64,000 bases of DNA from Panicum virgatum (Eukaryota; Streptophyta; Magnoliopsida; Poales; Poaceae), in the NCBI RefSeq assembly GCF_016808335.1, contig NC_053148.1:12584063-12648062 (forward strand), in the 5' to 3' direction. The notes under the pieces were generated by a model. The model worked only from the letters and a program-made list of their open reading frames with translations. It did not search any database and had not been told where the DNA came from. Position numbers and translations under genes: made by a program. Shown here piece after piece: positions 46,472-58,071 of the stretch (its first letter is position 1; every line of letters begins with the position of its first letter).

Positions 46472-48054
46472 CGTCATCGTGCACGCCGCTCGCGTCTGCG
46501 TCGGTCGCCTGGTAACCTCGGACGCGCAGCGGAAGGGAACGGAATCCTGCTCCACTCCAGGATGCCTCGGGACCACTTGCCCGGCGCGCTGGTGACCACA
46601 GACCAGGCCCCGATCGAGGAGCACCACACGAGCGTTGAGCTGCGGGACTTGTACATGGACCTGCACCGAGTCTTCATTTTCAGCGTGCTTCTTGCCATGA
46701 GGGCGATGCTGTGCTGGTCCGGCACTGTTTAGTGGTTACGGTCATCCATGACAAATTGACGATGCTACATAAAATAAATAAGACGACCCTGAGATGGTAT
46801 CCATTGATCAGCTCCTGACGATGCATCTGGCCCCCACATCATGTCACTGTGCAAGATTTCAATTTCCTCATCGCCTCCTCTGCTCACCGCTTCGACCCAG
46901 CTAATCCTGGGCCCCGGCCTTTCGTTATCTTCTCTCCTAACCACTAGCTTCATCATCGCAGGTTAGCAACTTAGCATCACCTAATCTCGGCATTGATCAA
47001 CGTACTTCGCGACCGAGGACACGGCTCTAAGCAACAACAGATCCGTATGTTCGAGGGATTCGGTACCGCCGGCGACGTGGCACTTATAAAAATTAAGCTA
47101 CATTCCAATCTCCAACACCAACATATATAATTACTTATTTCTTTTCCCAATACTAAAGAATTATCTTTTTAGTAATGAAGATACTCTAGCAGATTACCAA
47201 TTCATTCTCAATGCTAAAATAGTTTTGGTGATTCCCTCTACCCTATCTTTGCTTTGAGTAATCTACTGCAGCACAGACTACAAAAACAAAAAAAATATTA
47301 TTAGAGATAGAGATAGAAAATATATATAGAGCGAGGGTAGGTAATCTGCCGAAGGTGCTCTAGTACCCCACTCTGTAATTGGTATCTATAGTACATGGCG
47401 TTCGATCGAGCTCAAGCTCGCCTTCACGACAGCAAATGTAGAGCGACATCCTCGCTCGATGCTTAAGAACTGCGCGAGGCGGTAGAATCGCGTGGCATCT
47501 GAGATTTTGGCCATCCCTTTCGCAACTTACAAGATCATTCGCGGGGGCAGTGGCGATCACTCACTCGATGCCAAGCAAATTCGGCAGCTAACGGCGGCGG
47601 CGCGGAACACGTAGTGGCGTGCTTTCAATAGAAAAAGATTATATATATGGAATTATGATATTATTCTTTTTTTCTTTTTCTTTTGCTTTATGTAGCCACC
47701 TCTTGAGGTCTTGTTCAATTACACAGGGGAAGAGGGGGGCATTGCTGAGGATTGAGAGGCAATTCAATTTATTGGGAATTTAATCCTTTCTAACCTACTC
47801 TAATTCTCTTGAATTTCCTTCCAACCGAATAAGATCTGATGGGTTTTATAAGCAAATAGTGTCAGCATCACGTGTCGTGAAAGATTTTTCTTTCTTTTCT
47901 TTTATTGGCGTTGTAAAGGGCACCTGTCGTGAAGCTTTCTTTTTTTATTTTTTTTGGAAAAAGACGACACGGAGGAATTTATGTGCACTCGTTGAAGCGT
48001 TACAATCAATCTGATCAATTCCTAGGCTAGAAGAATTCGCGAGTTATTGGCTTA
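46472..48054. other. Upstream segment of copy C, matching copy B upstream
   Basis: No gene supported. It carries the counterparts of the copy B blocks at 38780, 39466, 39575 and 39983 and ends near 48000 with sequence matching the far side of the hAT insertion (aaagatttttcttt; cacggaggaattt). Confidence 0.55.
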
Positions 48055-48816
48055 GAGTAAATGCATGAATAGCCATTATACTTATTATCATGTTTCAGTT
48101 TTGCCATCGTATTTTGGGAGCAAGAACAATAATTTCGCCCGCTGCTGGCGAAATGGCTCCAGCGTGGACAGCATGCAGCACTCTCTCTCCTGCTCTTCTC
48201 TCTTCTGGGACAACAACTTGCAGCCTTGGGAGCCAATAGGAAACCGAGAAGCACGCAGCACAGTGTTCTTCGCCCGCTTTTTGCCAGCGCATCACCAGAT
48301 GCTCGCTCCACTCTCTCTTCTATTTTCTCTCTTCTCCATGTCGGATACCACCCGCTCCCAACCCATCATAATACTTGCTCCGAGAAGTGCAAATTGCGGC
48401 CACTAAAGTTGTTTGACTCTATCAATACGGTCATTACCTTTGTAGCCATACGAATTTGGATGACATGGCATCCAACATGGAGTTGTTTTTTTTTTGCAAA
48501 TTGCTCCCTCTCATTTGAGTTATTTGAGGCTATAATGGCTACAATCAAGAAGAATAAGGCAACAGAGGCACGGGCAAGGAAGGAAAAGGCTGCACAGAAG
48601 AAAGCAGCTCTTGCTCAAGCTAAGGTTGAGGATGCACAAAACAGAGCAGCAGTTTTGGAGGAAAAAAGGATTGCAGCTTAAGAGAGAAAATCGTTAACGA
48701 TTGCAAAAGAAAAAAGAAAGAAAAAGCAGCTGCTAAAATGTTTTGCTCAAGTAGAAAATGGAAGATACTATCACCGAACCATATAGAGGTTCTGAAATTG
48801 CCTTGCATTTTGTACT
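48055..48816. mobile_element. One-ended relative of the MULE at 48826, with a small Lys/Ala-rich ORF
   Basis: It starts gagtaaatgcatgaatagcc, nearly the same as the TIR of the element at 48826-49756, but no matching right end was found. Inside, 48535-48681 encodes MATIKKNKATEARARKEKAA and continues as a Lys/Ala/Glu-rich, coiled-coil-like peptide of 48 residues. It could be a captured gene piece or chance. Function not recognisable. Confidence 0.45.
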
Positions 48817-48825
48817 TTCAATCAT

Positions 48826-49756
48826 GAGTAAAATACATGAATGGCTATTGTACTTGTCAACATGTTTCAATTTGACTGTCAGATTCGGAAAAGTGTAAAT
48901 CGTGGTCATTAAACTTGTCGACGTAAGGTCAGTTTGGCCATTGTAATTATTAAGTTCTAAATTTAGCCACTAAACTTGCCTTCACTAATCTAATATAATA
49001 ATTAGCTTTTCAATACTACACATTTGGATGATGTGGATCGACCATATGGCATCATCTAGCATGATCAAATTGTGATATGGATTGGAACACTATTTTCTTT
49101 TTAGGCGAATAGTTGTAGACCTAAGAACCCTAAGCAATAGTAAATAATCAATCTACTAATTGTATAGTCCGTTCATTGCCCATCAATCCATCTATTTGCA
49201 ATTCATTTCCACATCAATATTAGAGCGGTGTCAATAGAGAAGAGCTAAGAGACCTCAAGCTGTGGTAAGGGGTAGATAAATGGGCATGGTATGCAGGTGA
49301 GCTAGAATCATTGTCAATAGGCATTGAACTTTGCCCCACATTACCTACTCCGCGTGTGGGTATCTGTCCCTACTCGTCAATCTCAAGTTCTCAACCTTGC
49401 CAAACACCACGGAAATAGCCGCCTCTGTTATCACCCTCCCCTCCCTCCATAATCACTAGAAGGAGCTTCGGAGAAATGTTGTAGAGGGAAGTTAAAAAGA
49501 AGTAGCGAAGAGGATGACATAAAAGAAAAAAAAAAGATTATCAATAGAAACGTGTGATTTGCGATCTACCATGTCATATGATAAGATACAAAAGGCTACT
49601 CTACATCAACCAAATATGTGTGATTAACCATCAACGAGCCAATGACCATTCTGATATATTCAGGCAAACTTAATGGCTATGATTTATACTTTCTTAAGTA
49701 TAGTGGCTGAACTGAAACAAGCTGACAAATACAATGGCTATTCTTATATTTTACTC
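48826..49756. mobile_element. Mutator-like non-autonomous element (931 bp)
   Basis: Perfect 9-bp target duplication ttcaatcat (48817-48825 and 49757-49765). Inverted ends gagtaaaatacatgaatggc and (reverse complement) gagtaaaatataagaatagc, with pairing continuing through the gtttcaattt / gtttcagttc region. No transposase. The 9-bp duplication places it in the Mutator superfamily. Confidence 0.88.
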
Positions 49757-49765
49757 TTCAATCAT

Positions 49766-50248
49766 TGTGCCTAAACCTTGGAAGTACGGAGAGCGACGAA
49801 TTACCCAATGTAAACAATATGCTAATAGATTGCAAAAGGTTAGATTGGATGCATGTTTCTTTCTCAACAGTTCCAACAGTGAACCGTATACAACTGCTTG
49901 GAAGAAAAATTACATTGTACATGTCCCACTATCATCCTGTACAAACTCAATACACGGTACATCTCAAGAACTCCTTTCCTCTGAAAATCAGCATATGTAC
50001 AACAACCATGACAGGAGACCCTGTCGAATGAATTGAAGGGGAAGAAGAGTAGAAGGAAGATGATGTGCCAGTGGGCAGTGGACAGATGGTGTCCTTCATG
50101 CTAGCGCTCTAGCTCACCAGAATCGGCACTTGTATCTGTTAATTAAGTGAAGATTCCGATGACCGTGCACCGGATTAGGGGAAGGCTCAGCTCATCGATC
50201 GATCGATCGATCTACAAGCCGATCCATCAAGGAACTGATGCGCGTACA
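49766..50248. other. 3' flank of copy D, duplicated in copy C
   Basis: No gene supported. 49810-50010 matches 44950-45130, and 50147-50240 (gtgaagattccgatgaccgtgc; aagccgatccatcaagga) matches 45430-45520. A (atcg)n run lies at 50193-50213. Confidence 0.55.
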
Positions 50249-50535
50249 CTATCCCCTGCGTCTAGCGGACGGCCACGGCGACGACGGCGTTGAGGAGGAC
50301 GTGGTGCTCATCTTGCCGGCCGCCGCCATGGACGCCACGGCCTTGGCCCACGCCACGAGCTCCCGCTTCATCCGCTCCTCGTCGCCCCAGACCACCGGGT
50401 CCACCGGCCGGCCCCTCTCCGCGGCGAGGAACACCTGCGCCCGCCCGCCTGCCGAGACCTCCCCGTCGCCACCCCCCGCCGCCTGGAACGGCGCGGCCGC
50501 CGCCGCAGCACCGCCTCCGCCGCTTCCAGAGCCAT
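50249..50535 (-). pseudogene. Small-gene family copy D, start region frame-shifted
   Basis: The conserved frame reads VFLAAERGRPVDPVVWGDEE, then RMKRELVAWAKAVASMAAAG and a tail PWPSARRRG like copy C, stop at 50249. The ATG at 50535 (MALEAAEAV), aligned with the start of copy B, is in another frame. In the conserved frame a TAG precedes the Gly/Ala-rich N-terminus and no ATG lies before the core. Length change in the gcg/gcc-rich stretch (50470-50525) explains the shift. The core codons are otherwise intact, so the break may be recent. Alternatively an unseen upstream exon supplies the start. Confidence 0.65.
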
Positions 50536-51288
50536 CGATCTAAATGATCTGATCCCCGCGCTCCTGCGCCACTCCTGACGTGTTCTGTGATCGCCGCGGC
50601 GTGTTCTGATGAGCCACCCCAGCAACGCGACCGCCGCCGTCTTTTATGCAATGGTGTGGGCGTGTCGATGTGTCGTGTGTGAGGTCGAGGAGACGAGGAG
50701 GAAGGATAATTGCCACGAGGATCTCGCCGCGCCGTGGCGTCGCTTTTGTACGCGGGCGGGCGCCCATTGAATCCCCGCGCCGCGGGCCGCGCAGCGTCGT
50801 GTGACGAGGAGCGCGCCGCGCCTGCCCCGGGCGCATCGAGTCGGTTGCGGCGTCACGGTCGGTCGGGTCTCCGGCGGGACGGGACGGGCATGGCAGCTTC
50901 TGTTCGGACAGCATGCAAGCTGCTAGGTAGCCTGCTACACGCAGGACACGATTCTCGCGAGGGGCACGTCTACCGAAAGCGAACGTGCCGGTGTACCGGT
51001 ACCGGACAGTTTTGTCTCCGTGCACGTTCGACGCGACAGGTTTTTTTTTCTTTTTTTGCAAAAATGTTAGAGATCTCTGGATATGTGAAACATGTAGTGT
51101 GCGGTACTGTATATCGGAATCAGTATGCGTATCCATCGCTGATCCATCGATCGAGAGCCTTCATCACCAGCCATGATATGGACAACCAGCCATGCATCAC
51201 GATCGGCACGTACAGAACTTGGTGGCGCGAATATGGAAGCTTCTGATGGTCTGCCCCCAGTCCCCCACCTTTTTTCTATTTTCTATTC
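50536..51288. other. Upstream region of copy D
   Basis: No gene supported. The GC-rich promoter-like part (50640-50830) aligns with copies B and C (ccacgaggatctcgccgcgcc type block). The TATA position reads cgcttttgta, not a TATA box. Open frames here overlap on both strands and have no domain. Confidence 0.5.
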
Positions 51289-51290
51289 TA

Positions 51291-51440
51291 CTCCCTTCAT
51301 TCCAAATTGTATAATATTTTAAAAAAAATCAAAATACATAGTTTTTGTTATACATCTAAATAAATATTATGTTTAAATACATGACAAAAAATTATGTATC
51401 TAAATTTGCCAAAACAATATATAATTTGAAACGGAGAGAG
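51291..51440. mobile_element. Stowaway MITE (150 bp)
   Basis: The ends CTCCCTTCATTCCAAATT and (right, reverse complement) CTCTCTCCGTTTCAAATT are flanked by TA at 51289-51290 and 51441-51442. Located upstream of copy D. Confidence 0.9.
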
Positions 51441-51604
51441 TATACTAAAGAAAGTTTCTTTCTCTGCGAATTTTTAATTCTAAAAAATATATCAGATGAT
51501 TTTATCCGTATAATTTTTTTGACAGCAGTTTCTTCCAATAAGCATTTGAAACAACTTCAAAATTAAGTCTCCAACTTACAGGGACAAGTTTTAAGAAAAT
51601 TTAA

Positions 51605-53370
51605 TACTACTGCAAAAACGATTTGTAACAACATCTCGATTTTTTAGGAGCGGATTAAAATTTCACATGTTCCTACAAATGGTGCGCAGTTACGGTAGCA
51701 ATATGGCCGCCCCTAATAATCCATTTATAGAGCAAGTTCAAACCCCCCCCCCCCCCCCCCCCCACCCTCCCAAGCCGCCCATGGGCAGCTGGGTGGTGAA
51801 CCACCCACCTCAAAAAATCTCTATAAAAATCTAGGAACTTTCTTCCTCCTCCCCGACCCACCATTATTTACTCAGGAGAGGAGCATCCTAAAAAAAAGAA
51901 AAAAGGGAAGGTTTTCAACTTGATTTCCTTCGAGTTAGGGGATCTAGCAGGTAAGTTGTGCTAATTCATTGTCTTTTTTTAAGCTCGTTTGTTAGTTTGA
52001 TATCTCAAATGGAGCTCTCTTTGCCTCTACCTAGTTCTAAATCTCCATGGTGTGGATTTGCCATTTGAGCCATCATTTACCTCAAACTTTTGGACGATGT
52101 TGTGCTATTTTAGTAGGAGAACAAAATTATATAATCATTTGGACTAAATCTAAATGTTTTAGCCTCATCCCTAAGTAAATTATTAACTAGATCTATGGAG
52201 GAGAGTGAAGAAAATTTATTTTTTCCTATTTGTACACATTTGCATGGTAGATTTCTTTTTCAAGATTTAGTATTACAATAATACGTTAGGTTTATTTTTT
52301 TATTTAGTATTGTTTAAATTAACTTTTTTCAATAACTACACATATAGAAGTATATACTCGTGTTCATTTAGGGCTCCATTTCCTTTGAGAAAAAGACTTG
52401 ATTTATTTTTTCTATGCTTACACATATGCATAATAGATTTTTTCTATCTTTACACACATGCATGATATATTTTTTTATCCTTACAAGCATGATAGACTTT
52501 TTTCCAAGATTCACTGGTACAATAATAGGTGGGATTTGATGTTTTTATTTTGTACGTGTTAAATTTTTTTTCCAACATCTATGCATATATAGAAGTACAC
52601 ATTTATGGTCATTTTAATCCATTTAAATTAATTGTTGCAGTTCAAAAATGGATAGAATATGGATGTATAATGCAAACAGGACGGACACATATTTCCATGG
52701 GGAGCTTGATAAATTCATTAAATTTGCGAAGAACCACGTAAGAAATGAGAAGACATGGTTGATACATTGCCCATGCGGAGCCTGCAAGAATTTGAGAGTA
52801 TTCAACGATCCAACTATAATCAGATCGTATGTGTTGGTGAGTGGTTTTATTAAGGACTACATGATCTGGAAGTATCATGATGAGACAGTTGCTCCCCCTC
52901 CGACGAATAATCCACTTGATCAAATTATACAGGATGAGGAGTTTGACAGAATGTTTGACGCTTATGTTGATTCTGATGATGGTGTCGAAGATGATGATGG
53001 GTTTGAGGGGATTCCATTGTGATGATGTCGATGACGGTCCATCGGTGGTGGTAATAGTGAGGATGAACTTGACGACGGTGCCCCCTAATGTGGCGTCCCT
53101 CGGGAATAGGGAAAAATATGTAATGATCTACTATAATGATGTTTTATTTCTAAATAATTTAAGTTTGTATGCGTAAGTATTTTTTATCTAACATATTTGA
53201 CGTCTCGATCGCGGAAAAGCTTGAAAGATCAAAATTGTCGAGAATCCAAATTTTAAAAAAATAGCAAAAATAGGATCGAATATTTTAAATTCAAATCGCT
53301 AAATTTTTTAGCAAGTTTTCGCTAAATTTTTTAGCAAGTTTGGAACCCATTTTCAGGGGGCGGGTCACCC
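51605..53370 (+). mobile_element. Probable CACTA (En/Spm) element body, partial
   Basis: The left part has tactactgcaaaaacg (51605) followed by aggagcgg and gcccct words, like the subterminal repeats of one CACTA group. A TNP2-type N-terminal domain follows at 52648. A right terminus was not found; gggggcgggtcacc near 53356 may be part of it. A 21-nt C run is at 51743-51763. Only a partial element can be claimed. Confidence 0.45.
52648..53022 (+). pseudogene. CACTA transposase-associated N-terminal domain (TNP2-like)
   Basis: A 124-residue frame begins MDRIWMYNANRTDTYFHGEL, with FIKFAKNHVRNEKTWLIHCP and CPCGACKNLRVFN, then VSGFIKDYMIWKYHDE and an acidic tail. This pattern (D-R-x-W-M-Y ... 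CPC..C.N ... GF..Y..W..H) is the transposase-associated domain at the N-terminus of CACTA TNP2 proteins. It stops at 53022, and the catalytic DDE region is missing. The left border is tttgttgcag at 52631-52640, a good 3' splice site, so the start lies in an exon. A fragment, not a working transposase. Confidence 0.8.
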
Positions 53371-53459
53371 TCACATGCAAATAGATGATACGTATTTCGC
53401 AGGTGCAGGTTGGCAATATTTGGTTATTTACCGATGTAATAGTTTCGACACAACCGGAA

Positions 53460-54138
53460 TCTGGCACTTAGCCGACGGCCAGTTACACTCGGCAAAGACC
53501 GGATTACACTCGGCGAAGGCTTTGCCGAGTGTAACACTTGGCAAAGCCCACTCGGCAAACCCTCTGACGACGAAGGGGGCTTTGCCGAGTGCCTTTTTTC
53601 GGACATTCGGCAAAGATTTTGCCGAGGGCCAAACGAGACTCGGCAAAATGTCCACGCGGGGCAATAGCGACGAAGAGTTTGCCGAGTGCCTAACGGTCGG
53701 CACTCAGCAAAGATTCAAATCTTTGCCGAGTGCCAAGCTCCCAACACTCGGCAAAGTTCAAATCTTTGCCGAGTGCTTAGGCTTTAGCGCTCGGTAAAGA
53801 GGTGTTCCTGCGAGGCCCCCTATGGTTACTTTGCCGAGTGCTTTGGCTTTTGCACTCGGCAAAGTGATCTTTTTTTTCTGTTTTCTCTGTTTTTCGATAC
53901 AAATTTAATGAATATATATCAAAATACATGCAGTTATTATAGGTACTCGGCAAAGATTAAATATGCCGAGTGTCCTATCTTTGCCGACGGCCGGCACTCG
54001 TCAAAGTTTGGGCATGTCGTGTGCCCTGTAATTGCCGAGTGTTGTGTCTCTGGCACTCGGCAAAGCGCCTCTTTGCCGAGTGACCGTGTTCTGGCACTCG
54101 GCAAAGCCCACTCGGCGAATAGACGTTTCCGGTGCTGC
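53460..54138. mobile_element. CACTA terminus with TTTGCCGAGTG subterminal repeats
   Basis: Many copies of TTTGCCGAGTGC and its complement GCACTCGGCAAA occur on both strands between 53460 and 54115. The right end tccggtgctg (54129-54138) resembles the reverse complement of a CACTA TIR (here cagcaccggaaacgtc). Such arrays are transposase-binding subterminal regions of the common grass CACTA family. The matching left TIR was not found. Confidence 0.75.
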
Positions 54139-55429
54139 GAGTACTATAGAAATCACATCAATTGACGTTATTTAGTTTTGCGCTGAAACGACCGATCATT
54201 GGATCGACACTGTTCTGTCAGTGCACGTCCCATCCTTTCAGGGGTTTCGTTTTTTTCTTTCTTTTCTACCACAGTACCACACGCATGCACCGATGCACCC
54301 TAGCTCATTCGCATAATATATCTATCAATTGGCTTATTAGTGCTGACCGTAGGATGCATGTCTCCTACACTGGACTACTGGCATGGAGTATGATGAATAG
54401 CAATGTGCAGTTATCTGCTTTATCAGTGTGCCAGAATGGTAATTTCGAGCCAAGGGCTGCGGAATTGGGATCAAATTCACAGGCCTTGAGAAATTCTAGC
54501 AAATACAGCGCATCCGAACAAAATGTTAACGAGCTACTAGTGTAAAAAATAGCGCACTACAGCACCAAAATAGCGCCGCTATAGCAGTAAAAATAGTGTT
54601 TTGGCTAAACTCCTGCTAAATTCTATAGCCCGCGCGCGATTTTAAACATTGCGAGCTAAATGATTGTATGGGGTGGTTGACAAGCTCGGGAATGTTTTAA
54701 TATTATCCACTGTTCAGAGGGTCTCGCAGAAAAGAAAAGAGAGATTGTTTTAATACTATACACTGTTCCAGACTTTTTTAAAGAAAAACTTGGAAGAGTG
54801 CCTCGCAGAAAAGAAAAGAAAAGAGGAATCTTTAGGAGCACTAATGGGTAATGGGCCATGAGCCCAGACAATCACACACAAAAAGGATTATGGGCTAGTT
54901 AAGCTTTGGGTTTCGGCAAGCCTATATAACTACGTTTGTATCTATTTCCAAGCCTAAAACAAATCGGCCCAATGAACAACTACATAGAGATTTTAGTCCG
55001 AGATAAAGTGCTGCAGAGTTCTGAACTCCAGCAGGCTCGTTAAATGGACTTCCATTTTCATATTTATTCGGTGGATACGAAAATTTGATTTCCAGTAGGG
55101 GAGCAAATATACTGCTATTTTAGTAGATTTTCCAAATTTCTCCCCCGCCTCCTCGATATAGCCCTCTGTTTGGCGTGCCAACTGTGGCTCCCATCGTTTT
55201 TCCTTTCTTTCCTCCGTTCCTCCGTGCGACAGCTCCGTCCCCGACCTGGCGACCGAGCGCGACCGGTGCGGCGCCCGATCCCGCCGCCGCCACGCCGCCG
55301 GTTGCGCTCCGCCTCCTAGCCACCCCCGCTCCATCCCGCGTCCTCCTTCCCGGCTCCGTCCTGCCTCCTCCTTTCCTGCACCGGCCTGCCGCCCCCGCCC
55401 TAGCCGCCGCGCGGCCCTGCCGGCTGAGG
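54139..55429. other. No gene recognised; repeat-like AT-rich stretch
   Basis: 54540-54650 is a palindromic stretch of tagcgc/gcgcta words (aaatagcgccgctatagcag), like a small unclassified element. 54690-54835 contains a diverged direct repeat (tcgcagaaaagaaaagag...). The GC-rich 55190-55430 is open in several frames, without a domain. Confidence 0.4.
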
Positions 55430-55700
55430 TGACGATGTTGAAGGAGTCCATGGCCACGACGTCCTCCGTCAAGAACCCGTCCTCGCCGCGGAGCAGCTCC
55501 TCGCTGCCATGGCTGACCAGCCCCGGCAGGACCAGCGTCTTGTGCAGGCCCGGGAGCAGCCCCTTGGACAGGTCGATGCCCCACATTGTCGACAGGTACC
55601 TGCAGGTCGCCGCAACAGAGTCTCAGAAATGGCCATGGCCACAGGCCACGTCAAGGGAGCGCGTGTCCCTGCCTGGCGAAGTGACGACTGACGAGAGTGA
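55430..55700 (-). pseudogene. Unidentified gene fragment
   Basis: The minus strand reads IDLSKGLLPGLHKTLVLPGL, then HGSEELLRGEDGFLTEDVVA and MDSFNIVTSAG, with coding-like codon use. Upstream in another frame is LDVACGHGHF, which recalls the glycine-rich SAM-binding loop of methyltransferases (D-V-A-C-G-x-G), so a methyltransferase fragment is possible but not shown. It is broken by a stop and frame change near 55625 and lacks a start and an end. It could be a captured fragment or a dead gene. Confidence 0.35.
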
Positions 55701-55759
55701 TCTCAATTCTCACCGGAGCGCGCCCGCGACGCCGAGAGTCATCCCATGCTGAAAATGTG

Positions 55760-57725
55760 GCTGCGGGCAACATCAGTGATGACCACCTTGCTGTGAAGGC
55801 TCTCCTTTTGGTTGTGCTGTCAAGCTGGACTTCCTACTATTAGTAATTTAGCATGATGTTGAGAGTGAACAAACCTCTCCTTTTGTAAAGTGCACATGCA
55901 TATGCACCTCTGAACAATATAGTAAGAGCTGACATTGGATTGCATGCCTTGCATATGTTCCTCTGAACAACATTTCAGAGATTTTGTGTCAAGATTGTAC
56001 CTGGTTTTGACAGGTTACCATGACACTTGTGTTACAGTTTGGCTATATTTGGTTGACCAGGATTTGTCATTTGTAGATTGTATCTGGTCATGCATAAGCA
56101 CATTTTAGCTCAGTTTCAGGTTTGGTGATCTTCATGACTTTGTTCTTTCTGAAATGGATGTGTGGTTTCTGAAAAATGGCACTCTGGAATGGATGGGTGC
56201 AGTGTGGTTTCTGACTTGCAAAAGCTGAAATAAATACAGAAATGCACATGCAACTTCAGTTTGAGGTCACATCCATGTCTCATGGAGAAAGGGAGTGAGA
56301 GATGGTTCAGTGTATCTACATTTGTTTGCCTAATCTGAATCCTGGTTGCCTGATCTGAACTGCAATTTTCAGTTTTCAGACATCACACAGCAGCATAGAT
56401 TTTCTTTTGCTAGACAGGATAGCCAATGAACCTTAGCTATTGTTAATGTTCAGTTGTTACCAGAACAAAAGGTCTGACCTTTTTGTTCAGATGCTAAATC
56501 TGTCCAAAATATGGAAGACAGTAAGGTTGTCTGCTTATCTGAACTTGTAATTCTCTGATTATCTGAACCTGTACTGCTCTTGCTCTGAAATTAGTACCCT
56601 CCATCTACTCGACCAAGAATACAGTAACGGCTAGTGCAGGCATTGCCTCCTCTTGAACAGAGTCGGAGCCCCAACAGGAGGTTGTGGAACAGAGTCGGTG
56701 TGGATGTTTCATTGAAGGATGGCTTATTCATTCAACTTTGCTCAAACTGTTGCTTCTTTGATAATAATAATTTGTGAGAAAGAATGAACTGGGTGCATGC
56801 ATGGATGTGATAACAAAGAAAATTCAGGATAACAGGTCGAGAGACCAAAGAAAAGAAAATAATCAATGTTTATTATTTTTTAAAAATGATCTGTATTTAG
56901 TTCTATTGACACCAGTGAGAAGAACTCATGGATTCTGCACTTCATACTGACTGAAAATTCAGAAACAGAATAACACACATACAGGACAGCAATGCATAGA
57001 TGTGATCAAATCTTAAATAATATGCAAACGGGAGAATATTTCTATAGGGATTCATTACAACGTTCATAGGCTGTGAATTACAGGTGCCAATCCCCTTTCA
57101 GTTTGCAGCAGCACATGTGCCAATCCTGCTGCTAAGCTATTACAGACTTTCCTGAAGCCAATCGAGGAGCTCATTCAGAGTGTTCTCTGAAACTTGAAAG
57201 GTGCATATGCATCATCCCAACATGAAGCTCCAATGCGCCAATTGAGGAGCTCATTCAGAATGTTCTGAAACTTCAAGCTGCAACAGAGAACACATATCTC
57301 AGTTCTTCTATAAATGGATAAGAAGGCCCAAAGAAAGGAGTTAAAAAGGACCAATTTTTGCCAACCAAATTTGTCGGCAAGCATAGGATCTCAAGCTGAG
57401 CGACGTTCCACACCAGGTACGCCAAAAACCAGATCCAAGAATATCTCAAACGGCAGTCAAAAATATGAAAACGAATCAAAAACATGACAAGTTGTATCAA
57501 TTCTCAACAACACACAAGCAAAAAATCAAGAATTTTTTTAAACATAAAAAGAAATCGAAACATTGCCTGAATGTCACAACAGATTCTCAGAAACTACTAC
57601 TAGAACACATGAAGAAACACAATTGGAAGGAAAAGAAAAAAAACAAGAAGAAAAGAAACGGTATAAAAGGTTCAGCATAGCTGTCACCCCATCCAAATCG
57701 TCCCCTCCAGCGCAAAACCCCTAGC
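55760..57725. other. No gene recognised
   Basis: AT-rich intergenic DNA upstream of the RRM gene. Repeated tctgaac/ctgatctgaac words (56320-56590) and a duplicated attgaggagctcattcag (57160, 57240) are the only structure seen. Confidence 0.45.
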
Positions 57726-57834
57726 AACCTGTCTGTCTGTCTGTCTCTCCCTCCCTCCTCCCCAACCCCAACCCACCTGATCATCAGATTCCCCTTCTCC
57801 AACGATCATTAAGCCACCTCGATCACAGCGAGGT

Positions 57835-57842
57835 TTTATATG
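57835..57842 (+). promoter_or_regulatory. Candidate TATA box of the RRM gene
   Basis: tttatatg about 235 bp upstream of the ATG, after a pyrimidine-rich microsatellite (ctgtctgtctgtctctccctcc, 57730-57755). The 5' UTR that follows is GC-rich. Confidence 0.45.
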
Positions 57843-58071
57843 CAAGCCGACTCGCCCGCCTCCAAAACCAGCCACGCACACAGAGCGAGCGCACGCACGG
57901 CGGCGAGCCGCGGCGCAACCGCAACGCGAGGCGCAGTAGCCCGCCCGGCCAGCCCCCTCCCGCGGCGTGCCTGCTAGCTCCCGCTCTCCGCTGCCTGCGA
58001 GACAACCGCCGAGGCCTCGGCCGCCCCGCGAGCCCCGGTCCCCCCCCCCCTCCCGCGCGCGCGCGCTCGTC

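Noticed and set aside
53460..54138. CRISPR-like array
   Set aside because: The repeats are short, occur in both orientations at irregular spacing and match known CACTA subterminal motifs in a plant genome.
54162..54545. 127-codon plus-strand frame
   Set aside because: No recognisable domain, no splice context, AT-rich codon use unlike the real exons nearby.
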